Source: an uncultured bacterium
GTDB lineage: Bacteria; Actinomycetota; Coriobacteriia; Coriobacteriales; Atopobiaceae
NCBI GenBank assembly: GCA_905214175.1
Contig: CAJMLD010000008.1
Location: 1-19,482, forward strand
DNA: 19,482 nucleotides
Direction of reading: 5' to 3'
The notes beneath the pieces were generated by a model that was not told the DNA's origin, ran no database searches, and saw nothing but the letters and a program-made list of their open reading frames with translations. Shown one piece after another: positions 1 through 6,208 of this stretch (position 1 is the first letter of the stretch; each line of letters starts with the position of its first letter). The position numbers and the translations under genes were made by a program.

Positions 1-42
1 AAAAAAATTGCATCCAAAAATAAATAAAAATAGTTCTTTTGA

Positions 43-423
43 GGTTTTAACAATAAAGAGCACCTCCACGCCTGGCTATTGCGCGTAACCATCAATCGAT
101 GCCGTGAACTGTATAGGTCTCCTTGGCACAAGCGTATTGCCCCATCCGACGAGATGATCACTGCAATCCCTTCTGCAGATCTCGACCCTGCGGAAGCGGT
201 GGTAAGTGCCCTTGCGCAGAATCCCGTCTGGGCGGCACTCAAGTCCCTACCCGAGAAGCTGCGGGTGGTCGCTCTTCTTCACTACGTTGAGGAATACCCA
301 ACCGAGACAATCGCCAGGATTGTGGGCTGTCAGCCTGCCACTGTGCGTACACGACTCCACAGAGCAAGATCGCAGATGAAGAGGTATCTCGAATCCATGG
401 GAATGGAGGGCGATTATGAGTGA
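43..423 (+). pseudogene. 5'-truncated ECF-type RNA polymerase sigma factor (end of region 2 plus region 4)
   Basis: The frame reads as the C-terminal half of an extracytoplasmic-function sigma-70 factor. It has the end of region 2 (AWLLRVTINRCRELYRS), a short acidic linker, then region 4 with a helix-turn-helix (SLPEKLRVVALLHYVEE, followed by TIARIVGCQPATVRTRLHRAR), which would bind the -35 element. Family resemblance runs upstream of the first usable start (TTG at 79) to about base 43 (FNNKEHLHAW), where an in-frame TGA at 40-42 and AT-rich sequence cut it off. The core-binding and -10-binding part of region 2 is missing and no Shine-Dalgarno precedes the TTG. The stop overlaps the start of the next gene by 8 bases, typical of a sigma/anti-sigma pair. 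It is most likely a decayed or rearranged remnant. An artefact at a contig edge cannot be excluded. Confidence 0.65.
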
Positions 424-1483
424 CGAGCAGCTAGAGAGGGAGCTCAAAGCACTGGCCAAGGAAGTACGGCTTCCCAATAAGGTGCGAGAAGGGGTTGAAC
501 GCAAGACTCGGCAAATGGATGGCGACGCAATCGTCCGGACCGGAACTGGTCGCTCCGTCACAAGACGGAATCTCCTGTGGGGTGGCGCCGTGTCAGCAGG
601 TGTTGCCGCTTCTCTATTGGGTTTGGCAATTCTCGGCAGAAATCACCAGAACGACCAGGACTCTCTTACAGAGAATCCTAGTAATCCTTTTGTGCTGCGT
701 GCATACGCTGAGGGCATGCCCCAGGGGGACGGAAGCATGCTTACCACAAGGTTTATTAGCACCCTTGGTTCCTCGGGCACCACAGATACCGGAACGTGGT
801 ATGCCTCGAGAGATATCGACCTTACCTGCATGGGGGATGGGATTGAGTCAATTGAGTATTCACTCTCTGGGCCAAATACAAGTCGTGAGGAAGACCACGA
901 TGCGACAGGGCAAGCTATCGTAAGGTTTGATGCACTGTATAACGGGGAGACAGGCGAGAATGAGTCTCTTCCAGAGAATAACGGTACCGCCACAAGCTAC
1001 GTAGTGACTTACGATGGGCAAGCAGCTGATGAGCAGGCCTTTAACAGAACTCTGTATGCTGAGTTTCCTTCAGACGATGCTCTCGATGCGGCGGAGGCGC
1101 TCTCTCAGCAACTATCCGAAGTGGGCCATTCTGGAGCATCAACCTGGGAAGACGCTGTCCAGCAAGCCGAAGCCGACATTGCGCTTCATAGGCTCCTCGA
1201 AAAGCGAAGCGCAGATTTGTTGGCGTCAACCACTCTCACCATGACAGCGCACCTCCAAGGGGGCGGCACGCAGAGTCACGCGTATTCCATTTCTCTGCGA
1301 GAGGATTTTGACGACATTTTGGACGAATGGCTGGATTCTCAGGTCGAGCCTACGGCAACCATCAATTGCTACCGTGATGACCCAGACCATGCGGATGACT
1401 ATGCCTCTGCACAAGAGCGCATCCAATACATTTACAGCCAGCCACCTGACCTGTTCGTATTAACTGAGCTCGAGCAGAAATAG
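416..1483 (+). CDS. single-pass membrane protein, probable anti-sigma factor of the preceding ECF sigma
   Basis: A 355-residue protein. Residues 1-48 are charged and presumably cytoplasmic. Residues 50-74 (TRRNLLWGGAVSAGVAASLLG...) form one membrane segment preceded by a twin arginine. The remaining ~280 residues are hydrophilic, acidic and Ser/Thr-rich, and probably lie outside the membrane. I see no zinc-binding HxxxCxxC anti-sigma motif and recognise no family in the outer domain. The anti-sigma role is inferred from the topology and from the overlap with the sigma-like frame (ATGAGTGA, start at 416, upstream stop at 421-423), which implies translational coupling. The start is well fixed by that overlap and by upstream GGAGGG. 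The outer domain would be the signal sensor in such a system. With the partner sigma truncated, the gene may be orphaned or may act on another sigma factor. Confidence 0.7.
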   Translation: MSDEQLERELKALAKEVRLPNKVREGVERKTRQMDGDAIVRTGTGRSVTRRNLLWGGAVSAGVAASLLGLAILGRNHQNDQDSLTENPSNPFVLRAYAEGMPQGDGSMLTTRFISTLGSSGTTDTGTWYASRDIDLTCMGDGIESIEYSLSGPNTSREEDHDATGQAIVRFDALYNGETGENESLPENNGTATSYVVTYDGQAADEQAFNRTLYAEFPSDDALDAAEALSQQLSEVGHSGASTWEDAVQQAEADIALHRLLEKRSADLLASTTLTMTAHLQGGGTQSHAYSISLREDFDDILDEWLDSQVEPTATINCYRDDPDHADDYASAQERIQYIYSQPPDLFVLTELEQK

Positions 1484-1635
1484 GCATCGCCCACTGCACC
1501 GCAGCTATGATCTGCACGGTTCAACCAATACCATCCCGATGCCCACAAGCGCTAGCTCACTAGCTGGCAACTACAATCTACGTGCAAAGACGCTCATTCG
1601 CCGGCTCATAAGCAAAACCCGGGGACTCCTCAAGG

Positions 1636-1665
1636 TATAATTGCGTTACGCAATGCGAAGGAGGT
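1636..1665 (+). promoter_or_regulatory. serpin promoter -10 box, 15-base near-palindrome and strong Shine-Dalgarno
   Basis: A consensus TATAAT lies at 1636-1641. It overlaps the start of ATTGCGTTACGCAAT (1640-1654), an inverted repeat with 7-base arms around one central base. AAGGAGGT follows at 1658-1665, four bases before the ATG at 1670. No convincing -35 hexamer is visible at 16-18 bases, so an activator or an alternative sigma may be needed. The palindrome's position over the expected transcription start suggests an operator. A second, outer pairing is possible between GGGGACTCCT (1621-1630) and AGGAGGTCCCC (1659-1669), which would mask the ribosome site in a longer transcript. Confidence 0.5.
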
Positions 1666-1669
1666 CCCC

Positions 1670-3013
1670 ATGGAACGCCTCGTTGGACGACGCACTGCCC
1701 TTGCGCTCCTCGGTATGCCTGCAGCGCTCTCGCTTGGTACGGCGCTTACGGGCTGCGGCAGCAATAATGCGCAGGATAATGCCCCAGACATCTCTGCCAC
1801 GGAGCTCACCGCAGATGTAAAGGACGCCGCGCTCACGCAGGAGCCCATCGCCAACGCCCTCACAGGCCAAATGACAGCGCACGCGCTGTTTGACTTCACC
1901 ACTCATCTACTTCAGGGCACCTATCCCACAAACCGGCAGACAAACGTGCTTGTCTCTCCCCTCTCGGCGCTCTTTGCCCTGGCCCTAGCGGAAGCCGGTG
2001 CCGCAAGCGATACGCTTTCCCAGCTAGGGACCGCAACGGGCATGAATATCGACTCGCTTGCGACCTACCTGGGCGCTTACGTCCGTCGCATCTCTGGCGA
2101 GGACCTCTACGACACGCAGCAGAAGGGTGACGCCCTTGCCCTCAAGTGCGCAAACTCCGTTTGGCTGAGGTCGTCAGATGACCTCAGCGTCTCGGAGGAT
2201 TACCTCGCCGCCTGCAAAGACTCTTTTGACGCGCAGGCGTTCTCGGCACCGTTCGACCCAACGACTGCCGAAGACATCAATTCTTGGGTCAGTTCCAAGA
2301 CCGATGGCATGATCGACCAGCTTGTGGACCGTATCGCCGCAGATGATCAGCTCTTTCTCATTAACGTCCTTGCTTTTGATGATGTTTGGCAAGAACCGTA
2401 CGAGGAAGGCGACGTGCAGGGCGACACCTTCACCACCGAGAAAGGAGACGAGCAGAGCGTCCGCATGATGCGCTCCCATGAGACAGCTTACCTCGAGAAC
2501 AGCCTTGCAGAGGGCTTCCTGAAGCCCTATGAGAACCACATCTTTGCCTTTGTCGCGCTGCTTCCCAAGCAGGATGTGCGGCTCGCAGACCTTGTGGCAT
2601 CGCTAGACGGATCATCCCTACACGACATGATCACCAACCCCGTCCCCAACATCGAGGTATCAGCCGGTCTCCCCAAGTTCTCGCTTGACTACCAGACCAC
2701 GCTCAACGACCAGCTGATAGCCATGGGCGTGCGCGATGCCTTCGACGCAAGCCTCGCCAACTTCTCGCGCATGGCCACCCTCAAGGACGGCAACCTTGCC
2801 ATTAGCGCCGTGCTCCAAAAGACCTTCATTGACGTAAATGAGGCAGGCACAAAGGCGGCAGCGGTTACCGCAATAGGCGAGGCCGGTTCAACGGCAACGC
2901 CAGATGAGCCCGAGGTCCGGGAGGTCATCCTAGACCGACCATTCGTCTACTTCATCATCGACAACATGACCATGACGCCACTGTTTGCGGGTGTTCTGAC
3001 AAGCATGGAGTAG
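1670..3013 (+). CDS. serpin-family protease inhibitor, secreted lipoprotein
   Basis: A 447-residue serpin. The N-terminus carries a twin arginine (R7-R8), a hydrophobic stretch and a lipobox LTGC ending at Cys29, so the mature protein should be lipid-anchored outside the cell, possibly exported by Tat. Serpin landmarks appear in order: VLVSPLSALFALALAEAG (93-110), INVLAFDDVWQEPY (231-244), PKFSLDY (335-341), the reactive-loop hinge EAGTKAAAVT (391-400) and the C-terminal signature RPFVYFIIDNMTMTPLFAGVL (423-443). The hinge has Thr at P14 and small residues at P12-P9, the pattern of inhibitory serpins that trap serine or cysteine proteases. Standard spacing puts P1 at Ser407, but the loop is about six residues longer than in alpha-1-antitrypsin, so P1 is uncertain. 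Gut and oral bacterial serpins are known to protect cells from host or community proteases. The gene appears monocistronic. Confidence 0.93.
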   Translation: MERLVGRRTALALLGMPAALSLGTALTGCGSNNAQDNAPDISATELTADVKDAALTQEPIANALTGQMTAHALFDFTTHLLQGTYPTNRQTNVLVSPLSALFALALAEAGAASDTLSQLGTATGMNIDSLATYLGAYVRRISGEDLYDTQQKGDALALKCANSVWLRSSDDLSVSEDYLAACKDSFDAQAFSAPFDPTTAEDINSWVSSKTDGMIDQLVDRIAADDQLFLINVLAFDDVWQEPYEEGDVQGDTFTTEKGDEQSVRMMRSHETAYLENSLAEGFLKPYENHIFAFVALLPKQDVRLADLVASLDGSSLHDMITNPVPNIEVSAGLPKFSLDYQTTLNDQLIAMGVRDAFDASLANFSRMATLKDGNLAISAVLQKTFIDVNEAGTKAAAVTAIGEAGSTATPDEPEVREVILDRPFVYFIIDNMTMTPLFAGVLTSME

Positions 3014-3028
3014 GCGCCGAGAAAGCCC

Positions 3029-3560
3029 TTACGCCAATCCGCCGATCTGTCCAATAGTCCAAAGAGGGATGTTCACAAGCCATCCCTCATCACGATACGG
3101 CGAGAAGGACGTATGCACGGCACGAGACAAGCCAAACTTCTCGCATGCCACCTTGAGGCTCTTCGACTTGAGGTTCTCGGCCGCTTTCACTTCTATGGGG
3201 AGCAGAGCGCCGTCTTTCTCGATGGCGAAGTCCGTCTCTGCAGTGCTTGTCGACGAAGACCAGTATACGGGCGAGTACCCCTGTGCCAGCAACTGCTGAT
3301 CTACTTATTGCTTAGTAAGTGCACCCTTGAACTCCGTGAAGAGCCTTGATCTATCGAGAATGACTTTCTGATCCAGTCCAGCCAAGGCACCCAACTCTAA
3401 GCTCTACATCTCGAACAATGCGATGCGGATTCAAGTCACCGTCAAAGATGGTACGAGCACCCTCATCCTGCATGAAGTCGATACGCACGACATCCCTGAA
3501 CTGAGAATTGCCAAACTCATTGATGAGCCAGGTCTTGCCGGCCTGAAGAGAGACCCCGTG
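3029..3560 (-). pseudogene. remnant of an AAA-family ATPase with C-terminal DUF4143 domain
   Basis: Two separated pieces of one family lie on the minus strand. Around 3380-3554 is the N-terminal ATPase part: AGKTWLINEFG (Walker A GKT) followed by FRDVVRIDFMQDEGARTIF and LNPHRIVRDVEL. At 3029-3405, in another frame, is the C-terminal DUF4143 end: LGALAGLDQKVILDRSRLF, TEFKGALTKQ, then an in-frame TAA at 3305-3307, then VDQQLLAQGYSPVYW, AETDFAIEKDG and PIEVKAAENLKSKSLKV. About 200 residues in the middle are absent, so an internal deletion with a frame change joins the pieces near 3400, and a nonsense mutation followed. Intact members of this family are standalone ATPases of ill-defined function, common in gut bacteria and often strain-variable. 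The product is certainly not functional. The malic-enzyme terminator lies directly upstream of the remnant. Confidence 0.85.
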
Positions 3561-3580
3561 GCTGCCATGCGGCCCCACAG

Positions 3581-3605
3581 AAAAGGGCGGGTCAAAGGCC
3601 CGCCC
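3581..3605 (-). terminator. intrinsic terminator of the malic enzyme gene
   Basis: Read on the minus strand, GGGCGGGCC, loop TTT and GACCCGCCC form a 9-bp stem with one G-T pair, followed at once by TTTTCTGT. It sits about 30 bases past the malic enzyme stop codon. Confidence 0.88.
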
Positions 3606-3636
3606 TCGCAGATTCGTTCGTTCGAATGACCGGACG

Positions 3637-4815
3637 CTACGCCCTTGCGACCCCGCTCTTGCGCGCGGCATCGGCAACGGCTGCGGCGACGGCAGGCGCG
3701 ACGCGCTTGTCGAAGGCACCGGGGATGATGTAGTCCGCGGCGCGGTGCTCGTCATCTACCAGGCCGGCAATGGCGTAGGCCGCGGCCTCCATCATGTCAT
3801 CGTTGATGTCGCTCGCACGCACGTCGAGCGCGCCGCGGAAGATGCCCGGGAAGGCCAGCACGTTGTTGATCTGGTTGGGGAAGTCCGAGCGGCCCGTCGC
3901 CGCAACGGCCGCGCCGGCGGCCAGCGCCTCGTCGGGCATGATCTCGGGCACGGGGTTTGCGCAGGCAAAGATGATGGGGTCCTTGGCCATCGAGCGCACC
4001 ATGTCCTGCGAGACCAGGTTGGGCTTCGAGACGCCCACGAAGACGTCCGCACCCTTGAGGACGTCGGCGAGCGAACCCTGGGCCTTCTCGGCGTTGGTCC
4101 AGGTAGCGACCTCCTGCTTCACCGGGTTCAGGCCGTCGCGGCCCTCGTAGATGGCACCCGTGTGGTCGCAGATGATGATGTTCTTCACGCCCATGCGCTT
4201 CATGAGGCGGGCGATGGAGATGCCCGCAGCGCCCGCGCCGGAGAAGACCACCTTGACGTCGCCGAGATCGCGGCCGGTGAGTCGGCAAGCGTTGATGAGC
4301 GCGGCGCAGGTCACGACAGCAGTACCGTGCTGGTCGTCGTGGAAGACGGGGATGTCGCAGGTCTCCTTGAGGCGACGCTCAATCTCGAAGCAGCGCGGCG
4401 CAGAGATGTCCTCGAGGTTCACGCCGCCAAAGCTACCGGCAAGCAGCTGCACGGTGCGCACGATCTCGTCCACGTCGTTGGAGCGGATGCACAGGGGGAA
4501 GGCGTCCACGTCGGCGAAGGTCTTGAAGAGGGCGCACTTGCCCTCCATAACGGGCATGCCTGCCTCGGGGCCAATGTTGCCCAGGCCGAGAACAGCGGAG
4601 CCATCGGTCACCACGGCGACGAGGTTCCAGCGACGGGTGTACTCATACGAGAGGCTCGGGTCCTTCTGGATCTCCAGGCACGGGACGGCAACGCCCGGCG
4701 TATACGCCACGGCAAGCTCCTCCGGCGTGCTGATCTGTGCCCTGCTCACGACCTCGATCTTGCCGTGCCACTCCTTGTGCGCGTCAAGTGCGTGCTGCTT
4801 AGCGTCATCGGCCAT
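3637..4815 (-). CDS. malic enzyme (malate dehydrogenase, oxaloacetate-decarboxylating)
   Basis: A 392-residue cytoplasmic enzyme converting malate to pyruvate and CO2 with NAD(P)+ reduction. Visible features: catalytic Tyr38 in AVAYTPGVA, the catalytic-region Lys93 in MEGKCALFKTFADVDAFP, metal ligands E135-D136 (NLEDISAP) and D160/D161 (VFHDDQHGTA), a dinucleotide-binding loop GAGAAG (193-198), ANPVPEI (287-292) and QINNVLAFPGIFRGAL (315-330). This is the short bacterial type without a C-terminal phosphotransacetylase domain. The frame is open further upstream to 4941, but the start at 4815 is preferred: AAGGAG (4821-4826) lies five bases before it and family similarity begins there. It has its own promoter and terminator, so it is probably monocistronic. 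The coenzyme cannot be assigned safely from sequence. Confidence 0.95.
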   Translation of the reverse strand: MADDAKQHALDAHKEWHGKIEVVSRAQISTPEELAVAYTPGVAVPCLEIQKDPSLSYEYTRRWNLVAVVTDGSAVLGLGNIGPEAGMPVMEGKCALFKTFADVDAFPLCIRSNDVDEIVRTVQLLAGSFGGVNLEDISAPRCFEIERRLKETCDIPVFHDDQHGTAVVTCAALINACRLTGRDLGDVKVVFSGAGAAGISIARLMKRMGVKNIIICDHTGAIYEGRDGLNPVKQEVATWTNAEKAQGSLADVLKGADVFVGVSKPNLVSQDMVRSMAKDPIIFACANPVPEIMPDEALAAGAAVAATGRSDFPNQINNVLAFPGIFRGALDVRASDINDDMMEAAAYAIAGLVDDEHRAADYIIPGAFDKRVAPAVAAAVADAARKSGVARA

Positions 4816-4855
4816 CTTGGCTCCTTCGACGAATGAGGACAACTTACACGACCTG

Positions 4856-4885
4856 TCTATATTAAGCCTTCGCGCGACGTGCCAA
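4856..4885 (-). promoter_or_regulatory. probable malic enzyme promoter
   Basis: On the minus strand there is TTGGCA (4880-4885), an 18-base spacer and TATAGA (4856-4861). This places transcription start roughly 35 bases before the ATG at 4815. The segment is locally AT-rich in a GC-rich neighbourhood. Confidence 0.55.
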
Positions 4886-4901
4886 CCCGACCTCTGCGGC
4901 C

Positions 4902-4907
4902 TATACT
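4902..4907 (+). promoter_or_regulatory. candidate -10 box for the cysteine-rich protein/TrmB-like operon
   Basis: TATACT lies 35 bases before the ATG at 4942, in the divergent intergenic region. No good -35 hexamer is visible, so the call is weak. Confidence 0.3.
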
Positions 4908-4941
4908 CCCAAAGGAAATCACTCGTTCGAGGGGGCAGCAC

Positions 4942-5217
4942 ATGTCACAGAGCGTCCTCATCAAGGACACCACACGAGAAGAGCGTGAGGAGATCGTGCG
5001 CCGCGGGCTCAGCTTCTGCGGCGATGGCTCGTGCGAGCAATGCAGCGGCTGCTCGATGGGCGTGGGCTCCATTGACGCCATGTACCAGCCCTACATTGAC
5101 GGCAAGCTCGAGCTGGCGGAGGTCAACATGCTGCACGCCGCCACCACCTTCACGCTGGGTGGCGGGAGAAGCGCAAGCGCCACGACCGCAACCGGCGCCG
5201 AGACGAACAAAGAGTAG
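4942..5217 (+). CDS. small cysteine-rich protein, possible metal or Fe-S binder
   Basis: A 91-residue protein with a tight cysteine cluster, C26-x4-C31-x2-C34-x2-C37 (FCGDGSCEQCSGCSMG). A charged N-terminal helix precedes it (TTREEREEIVRRG), and a segment with aromatic and acidic residues follows (MYQPYIDGKLELAEVNM). The C-terminal ~25 residues are Ala/Thr/Gly-rich and probably disordered. Four cysteines at this spacing could hold zinc or an iron-sulfur cluster. I do not recognise a characterised family and assign no function. The start at ATG 4942 follows a G-rich Shine-Dalgarno (GAGGGGG) about six bases upstream. The stop is only 10 bases before the next start, so it is probably co-transcribed with the TrmB-like gene. 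Confidence 0.75.
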   Translation: MSQSVLIKDTTREEREEIVRRGLSFCGDGSCEQCSGCSMGVGSIDAMYQPYIDGKLELAEVNMLHAATTFTLGGGRSASATTATGAETNKE

Positions 5218-5227
5218 CCGAGGTCCC

Positions 5228-6145
5228 ATGCACGCACGCACCCCCAAGCACTTTGTCCTCGAGGAGCGCCTCGAGCGCTACGCGGACTTCATCGAGCCTG
5301 CGCCGCAGGACTACGCTGGCCGCTGGGCGGAGGCCTGCCACCCCCTGGGCGGCGCTACCGCGCCAGTAGGCGCCACCACCCCAGCAGGCGCCGGTGCCCA
5401 GACGGGCGCCGCCGCGCGCACCGGACGCTTCCGCGAGGTCCGCCTCGACCTTGGCTGCGGCAAGGGTGCCTTCACGGTGGAGGCCGCCCGCCGCGAGCCT
5501 GACGTGCTCTTCCTCGGCATGGACGGCGAGCCGCTCTGCATGGCCTACGCCGGCGGCCTCGCAGCCAAGAGCGGCCTTGAGAACGTCATCTTTCTCGCCT
5601 GGGACGGCCCCCGCGTGACCGAGGCCTTTGCCCCCGGCGAACTCTCGCGCATCTACCTCAACTTCCCCACACCATTCCCGCGCAAGCGCCAGGCGCGCCG
5701 TCGCCTCACCGACGCCTCGTGCCTCATGGAGTACCGCCGCATCCTCACGCCAAATGGCACCGTCCGCCTCAAGACGGACAGCCGGCCCCTCTACCTTTTC
5801 ACGCTCGAGGAGCTCGACGCGGCAGGCTACACAGTGCTCTGGACCAGCGAGGATGCCCGCGCGGACTTCCCCGACGACCCAACAAGCGGCTACGAGGAGC
5901 GCCTTGCCGCCAACGGCGCCAAGGTCTTCGCACTAGAGGCGACACCGGGACCTGAGCCCGCGCACTTCTCGCCCACGCCCCAGCGTGGCCTGGTGGAGTA
6001 TCTCCCCCAGGATCTTGAGAAACTGGACTACGTCCCACTGGGCATGGAGGCCACAGTGTGGAACATGCGAAACCGCGAGGCAAAGCTCTGGGCAAAGGGT
6101 CACAAGGGTACTGGGCGTGCCAACGATAGCGAAAAGACCAGCTAG
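5228..6145 (+). CDS. TrmB-like tRNA (guanine-N7)-methyltransferase, divergent
   Basis: A 305-residue SAM-dependent methyltransferase of the TrmB family, which makes m7G at position 46 of tRNA. SAM motif I is LDLGCGKGAFTVE (73-85). The family block following the fourth strand reads NFPTPFPRKRQARRRL (145-160), then VRLKTDS (179-185) and SGYEERL (220-226). Typical TrmB has SDPWPK-RH in that block, so the conserved Asp and His are Thr148 and Gln155 here. An Ala/Gly/Thr/Pro-rich insert (about 41-66) comes from three imperfect 18-base repeats. About 60 residues extend past the usual C-terminus, making the protein much longer than the usual ~210-220. The ATG at 5228 follows GAGG (5220-5223). It could be a family member with altered specificity or activity rather than the housekeeping enzyme. 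Confidence 0.8.
   Translation: MHARTPKHFVLEERLERYADFIEPAPQDYAGRWAEACHPLGGATAPVGATTPAGAGAQTGAAARTGRFREVRLDLGCGKGAFTVEAARREPDVLFLGMDGEPLCMAYAGGLAAKSGLENVIFLAWDGPRVTEAFAPGELSRIYLNFPTPFPRKRQARRRLTDASCLMEYRRILTPNGTVRLKTDSRPLYLFTLEELDAAGYTVLWTSEDARADFPDDPTSGYEERLAANGAKVFALEATPGPEPAHFSPTPQRGLVEYLPQDLEKLDYVPLGMEATVWNMRNREAKLWAKGHKGTGRANDSEKTS
5351..5410 (+). repeat. imperfect 18-bp tandem repeat inside the TrmB-like gene
   Basis: Three units begin with GGCGC(C/T) at 5351, 5369 and 5387, and a partial fourth begins at 5405. They encode the hexapeptides GATAPV, GATTPA and GAGAQT. The frame is kept because the period is a multiple of three. It looks like a slippage-generated linker. Confidence 0.7.
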
Positions 6146-6153
6146 CGAGAAGT

Positions 6154-6182
6154 GCGCCGCCTTGCAACAGACAAGGTGGCGC
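6154..6182. terminator. hairpin between convergent genes, probable bidirectional terminator
   Basis: GCGCCGCCTTG (6154-6164) pairs with CAAGGTGGCGC (6172-6182) around a 7-base loop, giving an 11-bp stem with one wobble. It lies between the convergent TrmB-like and phosphodiesterase genes. Neither side has a clear T-run, so it may be a weak or factor-assisted terminator. Confidence 0.6.
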
Positions 6183-6208
6183 GGCTAGAAGGCGGTATGT
6201 CTCGACCC

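Noticed and set aside
1484..1635. Search for a terminator or small gene between the anti-sigma-like and serpin genes
   Set aside because: Only short weak hairpins (for example GCTAG/CTAGC at 1551-1564) and no T-run or supported frame were found.
3064..3088. 8-bp perfect hairpin GAGGGATG/CATCCCTC as a serpin terminator
   Set aside because: It has no T-run and falls in the former coding sequence of the ATPase remnant (DEGWLVNIP), so chance is enough to explain it.
3745..4836. Long plus-strand open frame opposite the malic enzyme gene
   Set aside because: It is the antisense shadow of a well-supported gene: composition is dominated by His/Val/Gly/Asp, no family motif is visible, and the minus-strand gene has promoter, ribosome site and terminator.
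4151..5227. N-terminal extension of the TrmB-like frame through the malic enzyme gene
   Set aside because: The extension is antisense to malic enzyme and overlaps the cysteine-rich gene. Homology and a ribosome site support the ATG at 5228.
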